Assembly: GCF_009909155.2 (NCBI RefSeq)
Contig: NZ_JAAAPM020000016.1
Coordinates: 27,047 to 91,046, forward strand
Direction: 5' to 3'
DNA length: 64,000 bases
Source: Flavobacterium undicola
Lineage (GTDB): Bacteria; Bacteroidota; Bacteroidia; Flavobacteriales; Flavobacteriaceae
Numbering within the stretch: position 1 is the first letter of the stretch; each line of letters opens with the position of its first letter. The notes beneath the pieces were generated by a model. It was given only the letters and a program-made list of their open reading frames with translations. It ran no database searches and was not told the origin of the DNA. A program made the position numbers and the translations under genes. This document shows positions 9,291 through 17,846 of this stretch, piece after piece.

Positions 9291-10431
9291 ATCTATCTAT
9301 TGCTTCCTGTACTTTTTCTTCCTTTACACATAATGCAAATCGAATATATCCTTCACCATTAGAACCGAAAATAGTTCCCGGAGCAATAAAAATATATTTT
9401 TCATGCAAAATCTGATCGATGAACTTTTCTGCTGATTGTATTCCCTCAGGCAATTTAGCCCAAACAAATAATCCTACTCCTTCTTTATAGACGGTACAAC
9501 CTAACTTTTCAGCTAATTGCTCCGTTAAAACACGGCGTCTTTTATATATTTCATTCATGGAATCAAACCATGACTGATCACTCTTTAATGCTTCGATAGC
9601 TCCTTTTTGGATTCCAAAAAACATTCCGCTATCCATATTACTTTTTACTTTTAAAACTGCATCGATTAGCTCTGCATTTCCTGAAACCATCCCTACTCGC
9701 CATCCCGCCATGTTAAAAGTCTTACTCAATGAGTTCAACTCTAAAGCCACATCTTTAGCTCCTTCTATCTGCAACAAACTCATCGGTTTGTCATTCAAAA
9801 CAAAACTGTATGGATTGTCATTCACTAACAGTATTTGGTGTTTTTTGGCGAAAGCCACTAAATTTTCAAACAACTGCAAACTTCCTCTTGCTCCTGTTGG
9901 CATGTGCGGATAACCTATCCACATTAGTTTCACTTTCGATAAATCTAATTTTTCTAAAGCTTCAAAATCAGGTTCCCAATTATTAGCTTCTGCCAAATCA
10001 TAATAAACAGCTTCTGCTCCTACTAAGTTTGTCACCGAAGTATAAGTTGGATATCCCGGATTAGGAATTAAAACCTGATCTCCTTCATTCAAAAATGCCA
10101 ACGAAATGTGCATGATTCCTTCTTTCGAACCCATTAAAGGCAAAATTTCCGTATTTGGATTTAATTCTACCTGAAAATTATTCTTGTAGAAAGCCGCCAT
10201 ACTACTTCTCAATTCTGGCAACCCTTGATAACTTTGATATCCATGCGCATTTTCATCTTGAATAGCCAATGCAACTGCATCAATAACAGCTTTCGACGGT
10301 GCCAAATCAGGGCTTCCAATTCCCATATTGATAATTGGTTTCCCCTCTGATGCCAATTGTCTCACTTCTCTCAATTTTGATGAAAAGTAGTATTCCTCAA
10401 CTGTATTTAATCTATTTGCTGTTGTAATCAT
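9250..10431 (-). CDS. PLP-dependent aminotransferase (probable aromatic transaminase)
   Basis: I start it at the ATG at 10429-10431 (MITTANRLNTVEEYYFSSKL), 393 residues. The frame extends upstream only to a TTG within repeat-like sequence. It is a fold-type I class I aminotransferase: NPGYPTYTS, an ND-PYSFV segment, and the PLP lysine in ELNSLSKTFNMAGWRVG. The position between pheA and tyrA suggests transamination of phenylpyruvate and 4-hydroxyphenylpyruvate to Phe and Tyr. That role is inferred from context, since the family also includes LL-diaminopimelate and aspartate transaminases. The last dozen residues (NPSEGEALGN) come from a palindromic repeat covering the stop region. Confidence 0.9.
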   Translation of the reverse strand: MITTANRLNTVEEYYFSSKLREVRQLASEGKPIINMGIGSPDLAPSKAVIDAVALAIQDENAHGYQSYQGLPELRSSMAAFYKNNFQVELNPNTEILPLMGSKEGIMHISLAFLNEGDQVLIPNPGYPTYTSVTNLVGAEAVYYDLAEANNWEPDFEALEKLDLSKVKLMWIGYPHMPTGARGSLQLFENLVAFAKKHQILLVNDNPYSFVLNDKPMSLLQIEGAKDVALELNSLSKTFNMAGWRVGMVSGNAELIDAVLKVKSNMDSGMFFGIQKGAIEALKSDQSWFDSMNEIYKRRRVLTEQLAEKLGCTVYKEGVGLFVWAKLPEGIQSAEKFIDQILHEKYIFIAPGTIFGSNGEGYIRFALCVKEEKVQEAIDRFLPNPSEGEALGN

Positions 10432-10441
10432 TTTATTCTTT

Positions 10442-10480
10442 GGCTTTTGAACTATTCTCGACTTTGCTCGAATTGACAAT
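10442..10480. repeat. REP-like short palindrome upstream of the aminotransferase
   Basis: The spacer between pheA and the aminotransferase contains TTCTCGACTTTGCTCGAA, an imperfect palindrome, followed by TTGACAAT. It looks like the short TCTCGAC...GCTCGA dispersed elements of flavobacterial genomes. It creates an in-frame extension before the aminotransferase ATG that I do not take as coding. I see only one copy in this window. Confidence 0.45.
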
Positions 10481-10502
10481 CTGCTTTATTTATTATTCTT
10501 TT

Positions 10503-11402
10503 TTAATCTTCATTTATTAAAGGCTTGGTATTTCTATATTCCCCCAACACTTTAAAATATTCTGCCATAATCTCCAATAACGATTTTGCTTTGGCGTAAT
10601 CTTCATATTTTTCAAAAGTAACATCCACAAAAAAAGAATATTTCCAAGGCGTTTCAATTTTTGGCAACGATTGAATTTTAGTCAAATTCATTTTACAATC
10701 GCTCATTACATTCAAAACCGCTGCTAAACTTCCACGTTTATGATCCAATTCGAATTTTAAAGAAGCTCTGTTTATTTCGTTTTCCGGAACAAATGAATTC
10801 TCTTTATTAACAATAACAAAACGAGTCATGTTATTTTTAATCGTTTGAATCTCGGGAGCTAAAATCTCTAAACCATACATTTCAGCAGCTACTTTACTGG
10901 CGATTGCTGCCACTCCTTTGAGTTGATTTTCCTGAATTCTGCGAGCCGTTTCAGCCGTATCCTTATCTTCAACCAATTTGATGTGCGGGTATTGTTTCAA
11001 GAAATCCATACATTGCAATAATGCCATTGGATGCGAATAAACTTCTTTTATATCGGCAATACTTTGTCCTTTTAATGCCATCAAATTTTGATGAATTCTC
11101 AAATAATGCTCCCCGATAATATGTAAATTATTCTTATCTATTAACGCATAGTTTGGAATAATAGGACCCGCGATAGAATTTTCGATAGCCATCACTGCCT
11201 GACTTGATTTCCCTGACAAAAGACTATCTACCAATTCGTCAAAAGATAAACACTCATCTACAACCACATCCTGATCATAATATTCCTGAGCCACCTGATG
11301 ATGAAAAGAACCTACTATACCTTGTATCGCAATCCTCTCCCCAGCCCTCTCCAAAGGAGAGGGAGAAGTTGTAGAAGTTTTTTGCTCGTTTACTATACTC
11401 AT
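10503..11402 (-). CDS. pheA: Prephenate dehydratase with ACT domain and repeat-derived N-terminus
   Basis: 299 residues. Converts prephenate to phenylpyruvate. The catalytic domain begins at AIQGIVGSFHHQVAQEYY and contains AIENSIAGPI and NNMTRFVIV (the usual TRF signature). A C-terminal ACT domain (KRGSLAAVLNVM...L.KIQSLPKIETPWKYSFFVD) gives Phe feedback control. There is no fused chorismate mutase; that activity is supplied by the last gene of the operon. As in TyrA, an N-terminal SPLERAGERI peptide from the palindromic element precedes the conserved domain. The start codon lies 9 bp beyond the T run of an intrinsic terminator, part of a Phe/Tyr attenuator. Confidence 0.95.
   Translation of the reverse strand: MSIVNEQKTSTTSPSPLERAGERIAIQGIVGSFHHQVAQEYYDQDVVVDECLSFDELVDSLLSGKSSQAVMAIENSIAGPIIPNYALIDKNNLHIIGEHYLRIHQNLMALKGQSIADIKEVYSHPMALLQCMDFLKQYPHIKLVEDKDTAETARRIQENQLKGVAAIASKVAAEMYGLEILAPEIQTIKNNMTRFVIVNKENSFVPENEINRASLKFELDHKRGSLAAVLNVMSDCKMNLTKIQSLPKIETPWKYSFFVDVTFEKYEDYAKAKSLLEIMAEYFKVLGEYRNTKPLINED
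11333..11364. repeat. Palindromic element inside pheA codons
   Basis: It matches the copy at 9170-9202 base for base over its core (CCTCTCCCCAGCCCTCTCC then AAAGGAGAGGGAG), in the same orientation and reading frame, giving SPLERAGER in both proteins. Confidence 0.92.
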
Positions 11403-11410
11403 AAATACTC

Positions 11411-11441
11411 AAAAAAAAATCCTGATTTTCATCAGGATTGT
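11411..11441 (-). terminator. Attenuator terminator of the aromatic operon
   Basis: On the minus strand AATCCTGAT pairs with ATCAGGATT around a GAAA tetraloop and runs into a T tract that ends just before the pheA ATG. The segment ACAATCCT overlapping its 5' arm (11434-11441) can instead pair perfectly over 8 bp with AGGATTGT at 11487-11494, which starts at the leader peptide stop codon. The two structures exclude each other, as in ribosome-mediated attenuation. Confidence 0.88.
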
Positions 11442-11493
11442 ATATTAGTTTTATTTGTTTATCTTAAATTTTCAAATTACCATAGCACAATCC

Positions 11494-11550
11494 TTATCTC
11501 TCGCTAAAGAAATAAAAAGAAGTACTAAAATAGAAACGGTTATTTGACAT
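11494..11550 (-). CDS. Phe/Tyr leader peptide (attenuation)
   Basis: An 18-residue ORF, MSNNRFYFSTSFYFFSER, with five Phe and two Tyr in eleven consecutive residues, immediately before an antiterminator/terminator pair and the Phe/Tyr biosynthesis operon. The stop codon overlaps the antiterminator 5' strand by one base, so a ribosome reaching the end would mask that strand and let the terminator form. Stalling on Phe or Tyr codons would expose it. A good promoter lies 39 bp upstream. Read as a cis-acting leader peptide. Confidence 0.88.
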   Translation of the reverse strand: MSNNRFYFSTSFYFFSER

Positions 11551-11588
11551 CTGATATAGAATTATCTGTAAATATTTTTTTTACTTTG

Positions 11589-11618
11589 CAAATGTATAAT
11601 ATATTTTTAATTCCGCAA
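11589..11618 (-). promoter_or_regulatory. Promoter of the aromatic operon
   Basis: On the minus strand a TTG (11616-11618) is spaced 19 bp from TACATTTG (11589-11596), matching the Bacteroidota sigma consensus TTG-N17-23-TAnnTTTG. Transcription would begin near 11582, about 30 nt before the leader peptide. Confidence 0.7.
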
Positions 11619-11668
11619 AAAATATTTTGCATTTTGTACAAAAAAAACCAAGCAATGCTTTTTCTGTT

Positions 11669-11676
11669 TATTTTTG
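11669..11676 (+). promoter_or_regulatory. Candidate -7 box of gldA
   Basis: TATTTTTG fits TAnnTTTG and lies 20 bp before the chosen gldA ATG. No TTG at the expected -33 distance is visible, so this is tentative. It also argues against the longer reading frame that starts upstream of the box. Confidence 0.45.
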
Positions 11677-11695
11677 CCTTAAATATCAAAGAAAC

Positions 11696-12592
11696 ATGTC
11701 AATAGAAGTAAAAAATATATCCAAAAGTTATGGTGACCAAAAGGCATTGGACAACATTTCATTTTCTATAAAAAAAGGAGAAATTGTGGGTTTCCTGGGA
11801 CCAAATGGTGCCGGAAAATCAACCTTAATGAAAATATTGACCACCTATCTTGCCGCCGATGAAGGAACAGCCTTAGTAAACGGGCAAGACATTAATACCA
11901 ATCCAAAAGCAGTTCAACTTTCTATTGGCTATTTACCAGAGCATAATCCTTTGTATTTGGATTTATACGTTAGAGAATATCTGGCTTTTAATGCCGATGT
12001 TTACAAAGTACCTAAATCCCGCATTGAAGAAGTAATTCAATTAACGGCTTTGAATTCAGAAAGTCATAAAAAAATAAGCCAACTCTCTAAAGGATATCGT
12101 CAACGTGTAGGACTGGCTAATGCTTTACTTCATAATCCCGATGTATTGATTTTGGATGAACCAACCACTGGATTAGATCCAAATCAATTACTAGAAATAC
12201 GTAACGTAATTAAAAATGCAGGAAAAGACAAAACGGTTTTTCTTTCTACACATATTATGCAAGAAGTAGAAGCAATTTGCGACCGAGTTATCATCATCAA
12301 CAAAGGAAAAATTGTCACTGATAAAAAACTAAACAATTTAATTTCTGCTGATAAAGAACAAATTATCGAAGTGGAATTTGATTATCAAATCGAAGAACAA
12401 GCTATTGCCAGAATTCCACATTTAAAATCCTTTAAGAACACCCATGATTTCTCTTGGGAACTCACATTTATTGCCGATAAAGATATGCGTCCTGCCGTTT
12501 TCGACTTTGCTCATGATAACGGTTTAAAAACGTTACAACTCAATCAGAAAAATAAAAATCTGGAAGCAGTATTTAGAGAGATTACCAAATAG
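11696..12592 (+). CDS. gldA: Gliding motility ABC transporter ATP-binding protein GldA
   Basis: I chose the ATG at 11696 (MSIEVKNISKSYG), 298 residues. The frame continues 23 codons upstream but across the promoter-like box. ATPase features are Walker A GPNGAGKST, Q-loop, signature LSKGYRQRVGLA, Walker B VLILDEPTTGLD and the STHIMQEVEA switch. Length and sequence character match GldA, the ATPase that works with the GldF/GldG permeases in flavobacterial gliding. gldF and gldG are not adjacent, as is usual for this lineage. It lies divergent from the aromatic operon and ends at a strong shared terminator. Confidence 0.85.
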   Translation: MSIEVKNISKSYGDQKALDNISFSIKKGEIVGFLGPNGAGKSTLMKILTTYLAADEGTALVNGQDINTNPKAVQLSIGYLPEHNPLYLDLYVREYLAFNADVYKVPKSRIEEVIQLTALNSESHKKISQLSKGYRQRVGLANALLHNPDVLILDEPTTGLDPNQLLEIRNVIKNAGKDKTVFLSTHIMQEVEAICDRVIIINKGKIVTDKKLNNLISADKEQIIEVEFDYQIEEQAIARIPHLKSFKNTHDFSWELTFIADKDMRPAVFDFAHDNGLKTLQLNQKNKNLEAVFREITK

Positions 12593-12632
12593 TGTTCAGT
12601 TTACAGTTTTTAGTATTCAGTTACAAAACTAA

Positions 12633-12668
12633 AAAAAGCATCGTTTAATGTTTTAAACGATGCTTTTT
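12633..12668. terminator. Bidirectional terminator between gldA and the adhesin-like gene
   Basis: A 16-bp stem (AAAAAGCATCGTTTAA and its complement) with a 4-nt loop, A run before and T run after, lies between converging genes and can act on both strands. Confidence 0.85.
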
Positions 12669-12671
12669 CAC

Positions 12672-15600
12672 CTATCTCTTCATTGCAAAATGTCCTCTGT
12701 AAATTTTATTATTTCCTCTAAAAACTTCAAACCAATAATCGTCTGACGGCAGTTGATGACCATTATAGGTTCCATCCCAAGAAGAAGTATTAGCAAACTC
12801 TTTAAGAAACTTTCCGTATCTATCAAATATTCTTGTTTTCAAACCAGCCTCCGTTTCTGAAAATTTGACCGCCCAGGTATCATTAAAGCCATCTCCATTA
12901 GGTGTGAAAAACTTAGGATAATTCAAAATATACACTATTTGGCTTATTATCCCACAGCCATTTTTATCGCGCACAAAAACAGTATAACTTCCACTCAATA
13001 ATCCTGTAAAAACATTTTCGTCTTGATAGGTAACGCCATCCAGAGAATACTCGTAATCGCCTAAACTTGTCGCCGATAAATTTACTGTAATAGCATTTTG
13101 ATTATCCGTCCAATCGACAATATCAACACCACTAATAACAGCAACATTAGACAAAGTAACTACAAAATCCTTAGTAGCAGAGCAACTTATACCCCCATTA
13201 TTTTTAGTAACCGTTACCGAATAATTCCCCACATCAGAAACAGTTATTGATGGAGTAGTTTCAGTAGTTGACCACAAATAACTATCAAAACCTTCTCCGG
13301 CTTCAATGGTAGCATTTGAATTTCCACAAAGAGTCACCTCATCTCCAATTGTAATTATAGGTTCTAAAAACAAAGTCAGTACTACTTTTACTACTTGATA
13401 ACATTTATCATTCGAATCAACTCTGGCATAAAGTGTCGTTATACCCGCTTGCAAATTATAGCTGTTTGCCGAGACAATTTCAGCTGAATTATTTTGATTT
13501 TGAGCATCAGCAAGAGAAGGATAAAAACGAATTTGAGTTGATGTATCTAAAGTAATCGCTCTATCATAAGAAACCAAATCTACTATTTCAACACCATCAT
13601 TCAAGTCGTCACAAAACGAAGCAGCCACATCATTCACTATTACTGTTGGCACACTTATAGAAACAGTAACAGCAAGCCTATTCACACTTTCGCAGCCATT
13701 CGTCCTTTGTGTCGCATAATATTTTGCCCTGTCAATCAACGGAGTTGAAACAGCTAAAACAGTACCATTGGTAGCCAAATCATACCAAACTATATCTGTT
13801 CCTATAGCTTCTAAATCTCCAATTGTAGCATTCTGCGTAGAACAAAAACTTTGAACCGAATTCCCTGTCGGCGCTGCTGTTGCCTGAATAGTAACAAGAA
13901 CAGGAATTCTTTCGCTTTCGCAAATGGAAATTGTCTGCGAGGCATAATAAGTTCTACTAGTCAAAATAGTCGTTCCACTTAGCAAATTTCCAGAGCTGGG
14001 CGCATCATACCATTTGATATTCGTACCTGAAATTGCAATATCATTAAGTTTTTTATTGTCCTGAACACAGAAACTTTGAGAAGAACTAACAACAGGATGC
14101 GGCTCGATATTCACATACGGATGTATCACGACTTCATTCGCAACAAGAGAACTACAACCCAAATTGTTTTTTATCAAAACCTGATAAGTTCCAGCAACCA
14201 GATTATTTTTAGAATTCGAAGTAATCCAACTCATTCCATTATCAAAACTATAAGCAGTAGCATTATCTGAAATCATAATCGTTCCAGTAGTAACAACGCA
14301 ATCCGGTTGTGCTACAGAAACCGTAGGCGTAGGCGGATAACCGGGTGGCACAATAATATTTACTGATGCAGCAGCAGTTTCACACAAAGAGCTATTTCTG
14401 GTTTTTACCAAATAAACACCCGGAATAAATCCTGTTTTTACATTGCTATTTTGCCAAGTCTGTCCGTTATCAAAACTATATTCCGCATCTAAACTCGTTA
14501 CAGTAATCGTTCCATAAGGATTATTACAAATCACTGGCTGAACAACGCTTACCGTTGGCACTGCATTAGAAACAGCCACGGAACTAATTGTTGCCACGCT
14601 AGGAGCCGAAACACAATTTCCACTTTTGACCGTTACATTATAATTCCCTCCTGACAATCCTGAAAAAACCATACCTGATTGATAATTCACACCATCAATA
14701 CTGTACAAAAGTCCCGAAGGTGCTGTAATACTAATTGTTCCCGAAGGCACATCACAATTAGGCTGAGTCAATACTACTGTTGGTGCTACAGAACCTGATT
14801 TCACAACAACGGTGATTTCATTCGAGAAAATTCGGCAATTAGAAGAAGAAATATTCGAAATATCAGCAGTTGCTAATCGGTATTTAAAAGTACCCGCTGC
14901 ACCAGAAGTAAAAGTATAATCAGCTGAATTAGCTCCTGAAATATCAGTCCAGGAAAGACCATTATCATTACTACTTTGCCATTGATAGCCTATAGTTGTA
15001 TATGCAGAAGATGAGACCGAACCTGATAAAGTAATTTGCCTTGATTCGTTCTCACAAACTTCTAAATTAGTTGTCGATTCATTTTGAATTGCAGAAGTCA
15101 CAGTCGGTCCACAAGCTCTAAAAGTAATATCATCCAAAGCAATATCATTTCCGGGTGCAGCACCTGCCTTATTATTTCGCATTCGAATAACCACATTTGA
15201 AACACCTGATGGCGTGGTAAAATAAAATCCGTATTGTTTCCATACCGCACTTGATGACAAACCGATATTCCCTGTATTATAAGTTCCTAAAATAGTTCCA
15301 CTGCTATCTTCAATTGTAAAAGTGATATTTGGCGGACTATTATCCTGACTTCTTAGCAGATTCATAATCCAGGCAGCAAACTCATAAGTAGTTCCCGGAC
15401 ATAAGCCAGTAACCGTATTTTTATAAAAATAATCGGTTGTCGAAAAACTGGCATTAACCACCATCATATAACCTCCACTGGTGTGATCAGTAGTTGTCCA
15501 CCAGGTTCCGGCAGTATTTGTGGTTTTCTCAATTGTATATGAACCATCACTCGGAAAATCTGCTGTGGTATAGGTATAACTTGTAATACCTGTACCCAAA

Positions 15601-15740
15601 GCACTTCCATGCGAAGCTGTTCCTGATCCAAAATCCAATTTCACCACAGGATCGCCTAAACTTCCTGTACACAATTGTGCTTTCGCCTCTAGCAACGAAA
15701 AACAAATAAAAAGTACTAAAACAACAATTTTCTTAACCAA
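12672..15740 (-). CDS. Large secreted adhesin-like protein with type IX secretion (gliding-type, type B) C-terminal domain
   Basis: 1022 residues. Signal peptide MVKKIVVLVLFICFSLLEA then KAQ. The first domain (about 30-210) reads as a carbohydrate-binding or MAM-like beta sandwich (GTTYEFAAWIMN, ALDDITFRACGP). Several Ig-like or PKD-like repeats follow, rich in Thr, Ser and Val, with recurrent AYSFDNG / YSLDGV and GNYSVTV units and paired cysteines. The C-terminus has FFTPNGDGFNDTWAVKF, then FDRYGKFLKEF, SWDGTYNGHQLPSDDYWFEV and HFAMKR, the gliding-motility-type sorting domain. It should be exported by type IX secretion to the surface. Ligand unknown. It stands alone on its strand. Confidence 0.9.
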   Translation of the reverse strand: MVKKIVVLVLFICFSLLEAKAQLCTGSLGDPVVKLDFGSGTASHGSALGTGITSYTYTTADFPSDGSYTIEKTTNTAGTWWTTTDHTSGGYMMVVNASFSTTDYFYKNTVTGLCPGTTYEFAAWIMNLLRSQDNSPPNITFTIEDSSGTILGTYNTGNIGLSSSAVWKQYGFYFTTPSGVSNVVIRMRNNKAGAAPGNDIALDDITFRACGPTVTSAIQNESTTNLEVCENESRQITLSGSVSSSAYTTIGYQWQSSNDNGLSWTDISGANSADYTFTSGAAGTFKYRLATADISNISSSNCRIFSNEITVVVKSGSVAPTVVLTQPNCDVPSGTISITAPSGLLYSIDGVNYQSGMVFSGLSGGNYNVTVKSGNCVSAPSVATISSVAVSNAVPTVSVVQPVICNNPYGTITVTSLDAEYSFDNGQTWQNSNVKTGFIPGVYLVKTRNSSLCETAAASVNIIVPPGYPPTPTVSVAQPDCVVTTGTIMISDNATAYSFDNGMSWITSNSKNNLVAGTYQVLIKNNLGCSSLVANEVVIHPYVNIEPHPVVSSSQSFCVQDNKKLNDIAISGTNIKWYDAPSSGNLLSGTTILTSRTYYASQTISICESERIPVLVTIQATAAPTGNSVQSFCSTQNATIGDLEAIGTDIVWYDLATNGTVLAVSTPLIDRAKYYATQRTNGCESVNRLAVTVSISVPTVIVNDVAASFCDDLNDGVEIVDLVSYDRAITLDTSTQIRFYPSLADAQNQNNSAEIVSANSYNLQAGITTLYARVDSNDKCYQVVKVVLTLFLEPIITIGDEVTLCGNSNATIEAGEGFDSYLWSTTETTPSITVSDVGNYSVTVTKNNGGISCSATKDFVVTLSNVAVISGVDIVDWTDNQNAITVNLSATSLGDYEYSLDGVTYQDENVFTGLLSGSYTVFVRDKNGCGIISQIVYILNYPKFFTPNGDGFNDTWAVKFSETEAGLKTRIFDRYGKFLKEFANTSSWDGTYNGHQLPSDDYWFEVFRGNNKIYRGHFAMKR

Positions 15741-15890
15741 AACAGCAATTTTTAATCACGTAAACTTACTGTTTCTACTAAAAACTATCTTTTTTTTGAG
15801 GTCAATCAAAGAAATATAGCGGTAAAAAAATCGAACCTCAGTTAATTCAAATCTTTTATTTATTGTTTTATAAACTTTTCACAACTGACA

Positions 15891-16727
15891 TTAGTTTTTA
15901 TTAATCTCTTTTAGATACAATTCAGAAACCGTATAGAATTTCATATTGTGTTCTTTAATGTATCTACATATTTCTATTAATGTTTTATATTCCGTTTCGT
16001 ATCTTTCATTGGCCTTTACAACTGGTCTATGCGCATAGAAAATCACAATTTTATTATTCTTTTTAGCATAATCCAGTAATGACAAAAAATATGGAATACT
16101 ATATTGGGCATAACTATTATCAATACCTAAACCAAATAGAACCCTACTAGTATTATCAAAATAACATCTTTGTTCACTAGGTGGCTCACTACCGTAAGTT
16201 GTCCCTCTTATAATATCAAATTCATGTAACAAAATAGTATCCGTAATAGCATTCCTTGATCCATAAGGATAGGCAAAAGAATGTACCGCCAACGATTTCT
16301 TATTCATTGACCTTAACATCGGGAAAATTTCATCATCTAAGTAGTTTATTTCCCCATTCTTTTTTTCAAAAGGAGCTGCTTTTAAATGAATCCAACCATG
16401 TCCTCCTATTTCATTGCCTTGTTTTTTCAGCAACTTTAATTTTTTTAATTCTTCATACGAAAGTGAATTAAATTGAGAAACAAAAAAAGTTGCTTTCCAA
16501 TTATATGGTTTAAGAATCTGATCTACCGCGTACCATTGGTCAATATAATTATCATCAAAAGTGATTGCTACTCCTGCTTGTGAATTTACTGCAAAAGGAA
16601 TATCCAATTCTTCTTCATACTTTCTACAAGATGACAAAACCAATAAATTACAAACAAAAACAGCGCACCAAATAGTGCGCTGTTTTGAAAAATTTCGAAA
16701 ACGAATGATTTTTTTTATACTTATCAT
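15891..16727 (-). CDS. Polysaccharide deacetylase family lipoprotein (CE4/NodB-like)
   Basis: 278 residues. The N-terminus is a lipoprotein signal: basic start (MISIKKIIRFRNFSKQR), hydrophobic stretch and lipobox LSSC, so the protein is probably anchored in the envelope. The NodB-type domain shows ITFDDNYIDQW with the metal-binding Asp, GGHGWIHL in the His motif region and SFAYPYGSRN. It likely removes N- or O-acetyl groups from a polysaccharide or peptidoglycan; substrate unknown. A 12-bp terminator-like hairpin overlaps its signal-peptide codons. It lies 53 bp downstream of metF on the same strand, with no functional link evident. Confidence 0.82.
   Translation of the reverse strand: MISIKKIIRFRNFSKQRTIWCAVFVCNLLVLSSCRKYEEELDIPFAVNSQAGVAITFDDNYIDQWYAVDQILKPYNWKATFFVSQFNSLSYEELKKLKLLKKQGNEIGGHGWIHLKAAPFEKKNGEINYLDDEIFPMLRSMNKKSLAVHSFAYPYGSRNAITDTILLHEFDIIRGTTYGSEPPSEQRCYFDNTSRVLFGLGIDNSYAQYSIPYFLSLLDYAKKNNKIVIFYAHRPVVKANERYETEYKTLIEICRYIKEHNMKFYTVSELYLKEINKN
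16657..16686 (-). terminator. Terminator-like hairpin inside the deacetylase signal-peptide codons
   Basis: AAAACAGCGCAC and its exact complement form a 12-bp stem with a 6-nt loop. On the minus strand it is followed by TTTTTGTTTG. It lies about 95 nt past the metF stop but within codons 14-24 of the deacetylase, so it may end the met transcript inside the next gene or attenuate that gene. Confidence 0.65.
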
Positions 16728-16780
16728 GACAAAACATTCAACTATAAGTCTATGATTTCAAACTTTTGTGAACAAAAAAA

Positions 16781-17734
16781 TTAAAAAACCTGACTCGCTA
16801 TATTGTAAATATTATCCGATTTACCCATCGAATAATAATGTACACAAGGCACACCAAATTCAATCAACTCTTTAGACTGTTGAACAGCAAACTCAACCCC
16901 TATTTGTCTAACAGCAACATTATCCTTGGCATTTTCAATTGCACTAATTAAACTTTCAGGCATGTCTAACCAAAAAACTTGTGGTAATAATTGCAAATGA
17001 CGTTTTACTGCTACTGGTTTGATTCCTGGAATAATTGGCACCGTAATACCTATAGCGCGGGCAGCTTCAACAAATCTAAAATAACGTTGGTTATCAAAAA
17101 ACATTTGAGTTACAATATAATCCGCACCTGCATCTACTTTTTCTTTCAGCCTTTTCAAATCAGCCTCCAAACTTGGTGCTTCAATATGCTTTTCAGGATA
17201 TCCGGCTACTCCTACACAAAAATCAGGTGCATTCGCAATTGGCAATTCACCATGCAAAAACCTCCCTCCATTCATCGCTTTAATTTGCTTTACTAAATCT
17301 ACCGCATAATGATTTCCACCAATGGTAGGTTCGAAATATTTCTCCCCTTTCATAGGGTCACCACGCAAAGCCACTAAATTATCAATGTTCAAATATTGAC
17401 AATCTACCAATAAATATTCAGTTTCTTCCTTAGTGAAACCACCACACAACACATGCGGAATAGCATCTATGCCATATTTATGTTGGATAGAAGCACAAAT
17501 CCCAACTGTTCCCGGACGCATACGCGTAATACGACGGTCAAAAAGCCCATCTTTTTCGATATACACATACTCTTCTCTCGAAGTCGTTACATCAATAAAT
17601 GGTGGTTTGAATTCCATTAATGGATCAATGTTTACGTATAAATCATTGATATTACTCCCTTTTTGAGGCGGGACAATTTCGAAGGAAAACAATGGTTTCC
17701 CTTTTGCGTTTTCTATATGCTGCGTTACTTTCAT
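16781..17734 (-). CDS. metF: Methylenetetrahydrofolate reductase
   Basis: 317 residues, normal length. Reduces 5,10-methylene-THF to 5-methyl-THF, the methyl donor for methionine synthase. Seen: FEIVPPQKG with the catalytic Glu near the start, VTTSRE, NLVALRGDPMKGE, the active-site/FAD region VAGYPEKH, and DYIVTQMFFDN. It lies directly downstream of the cobalamin-domain part of methionine synthase, separated by 111 bp that hold two inverted palindromic elements. Confidence 0.96.
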   Translation of the reverse strand: MKVTQHIENAKGKPLFSFEIVPPQKGSNINDLYVNIDPLMEFKPPFIDVTTSREEYVYIEKDGLFDRRITRMRPGTVGICASIQHKYGIDAIPHVLCGGFTKEETEYLLVDCQYLNIDNLVALRGDPMKGEKYFEPTIGGNHYAVDLVKQIKAMNGGRFLHGELPIANAPDFCVGVAGYPEKHIEAPSLEADLKRLKEKVDAGADYIVTQMFFDNQRYFRFVEAARAIGITVPIIPGIKPVAVKRHLQLLPQVFWLDMPESLISAIENAKDNVAVRQIGVEFAVQQSKELIEFGVPCVHYYSMGKSDNIYNIASQVF

Positions 17735-17738
17735 TTTT

Positions 17739-17846
17739 CCTCCCCCAACCCCTCGCCGCGGCGAGGGGAATACTGGGGTAATTTTAATTGAACAATTATT
17801 TTCTTAACCAATTCCTCCTCGCCAAGGCGAGAGGCTGGGTGGGGAT
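17739..17846. repeat. Inverted pair of palindromic elements between metF and metH
   Basis: Copy 1 at 17739-17776 (CCTCCCCCAACCCCTCGCC then GCGGCGAGGGG) and copy 2 at 17813-17846 in the opposite sense (CTCCTCGCCAAGGCGAGAGG then CTGGGTGGGGATT). The second copy ends exactly at the metH stop codon and the first begins 5 bp before the metF start. The inner stem sequence differs from other pairs (CTCGCC rather than CTCTCC) but stays palindromic. Confidence 0.9.
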
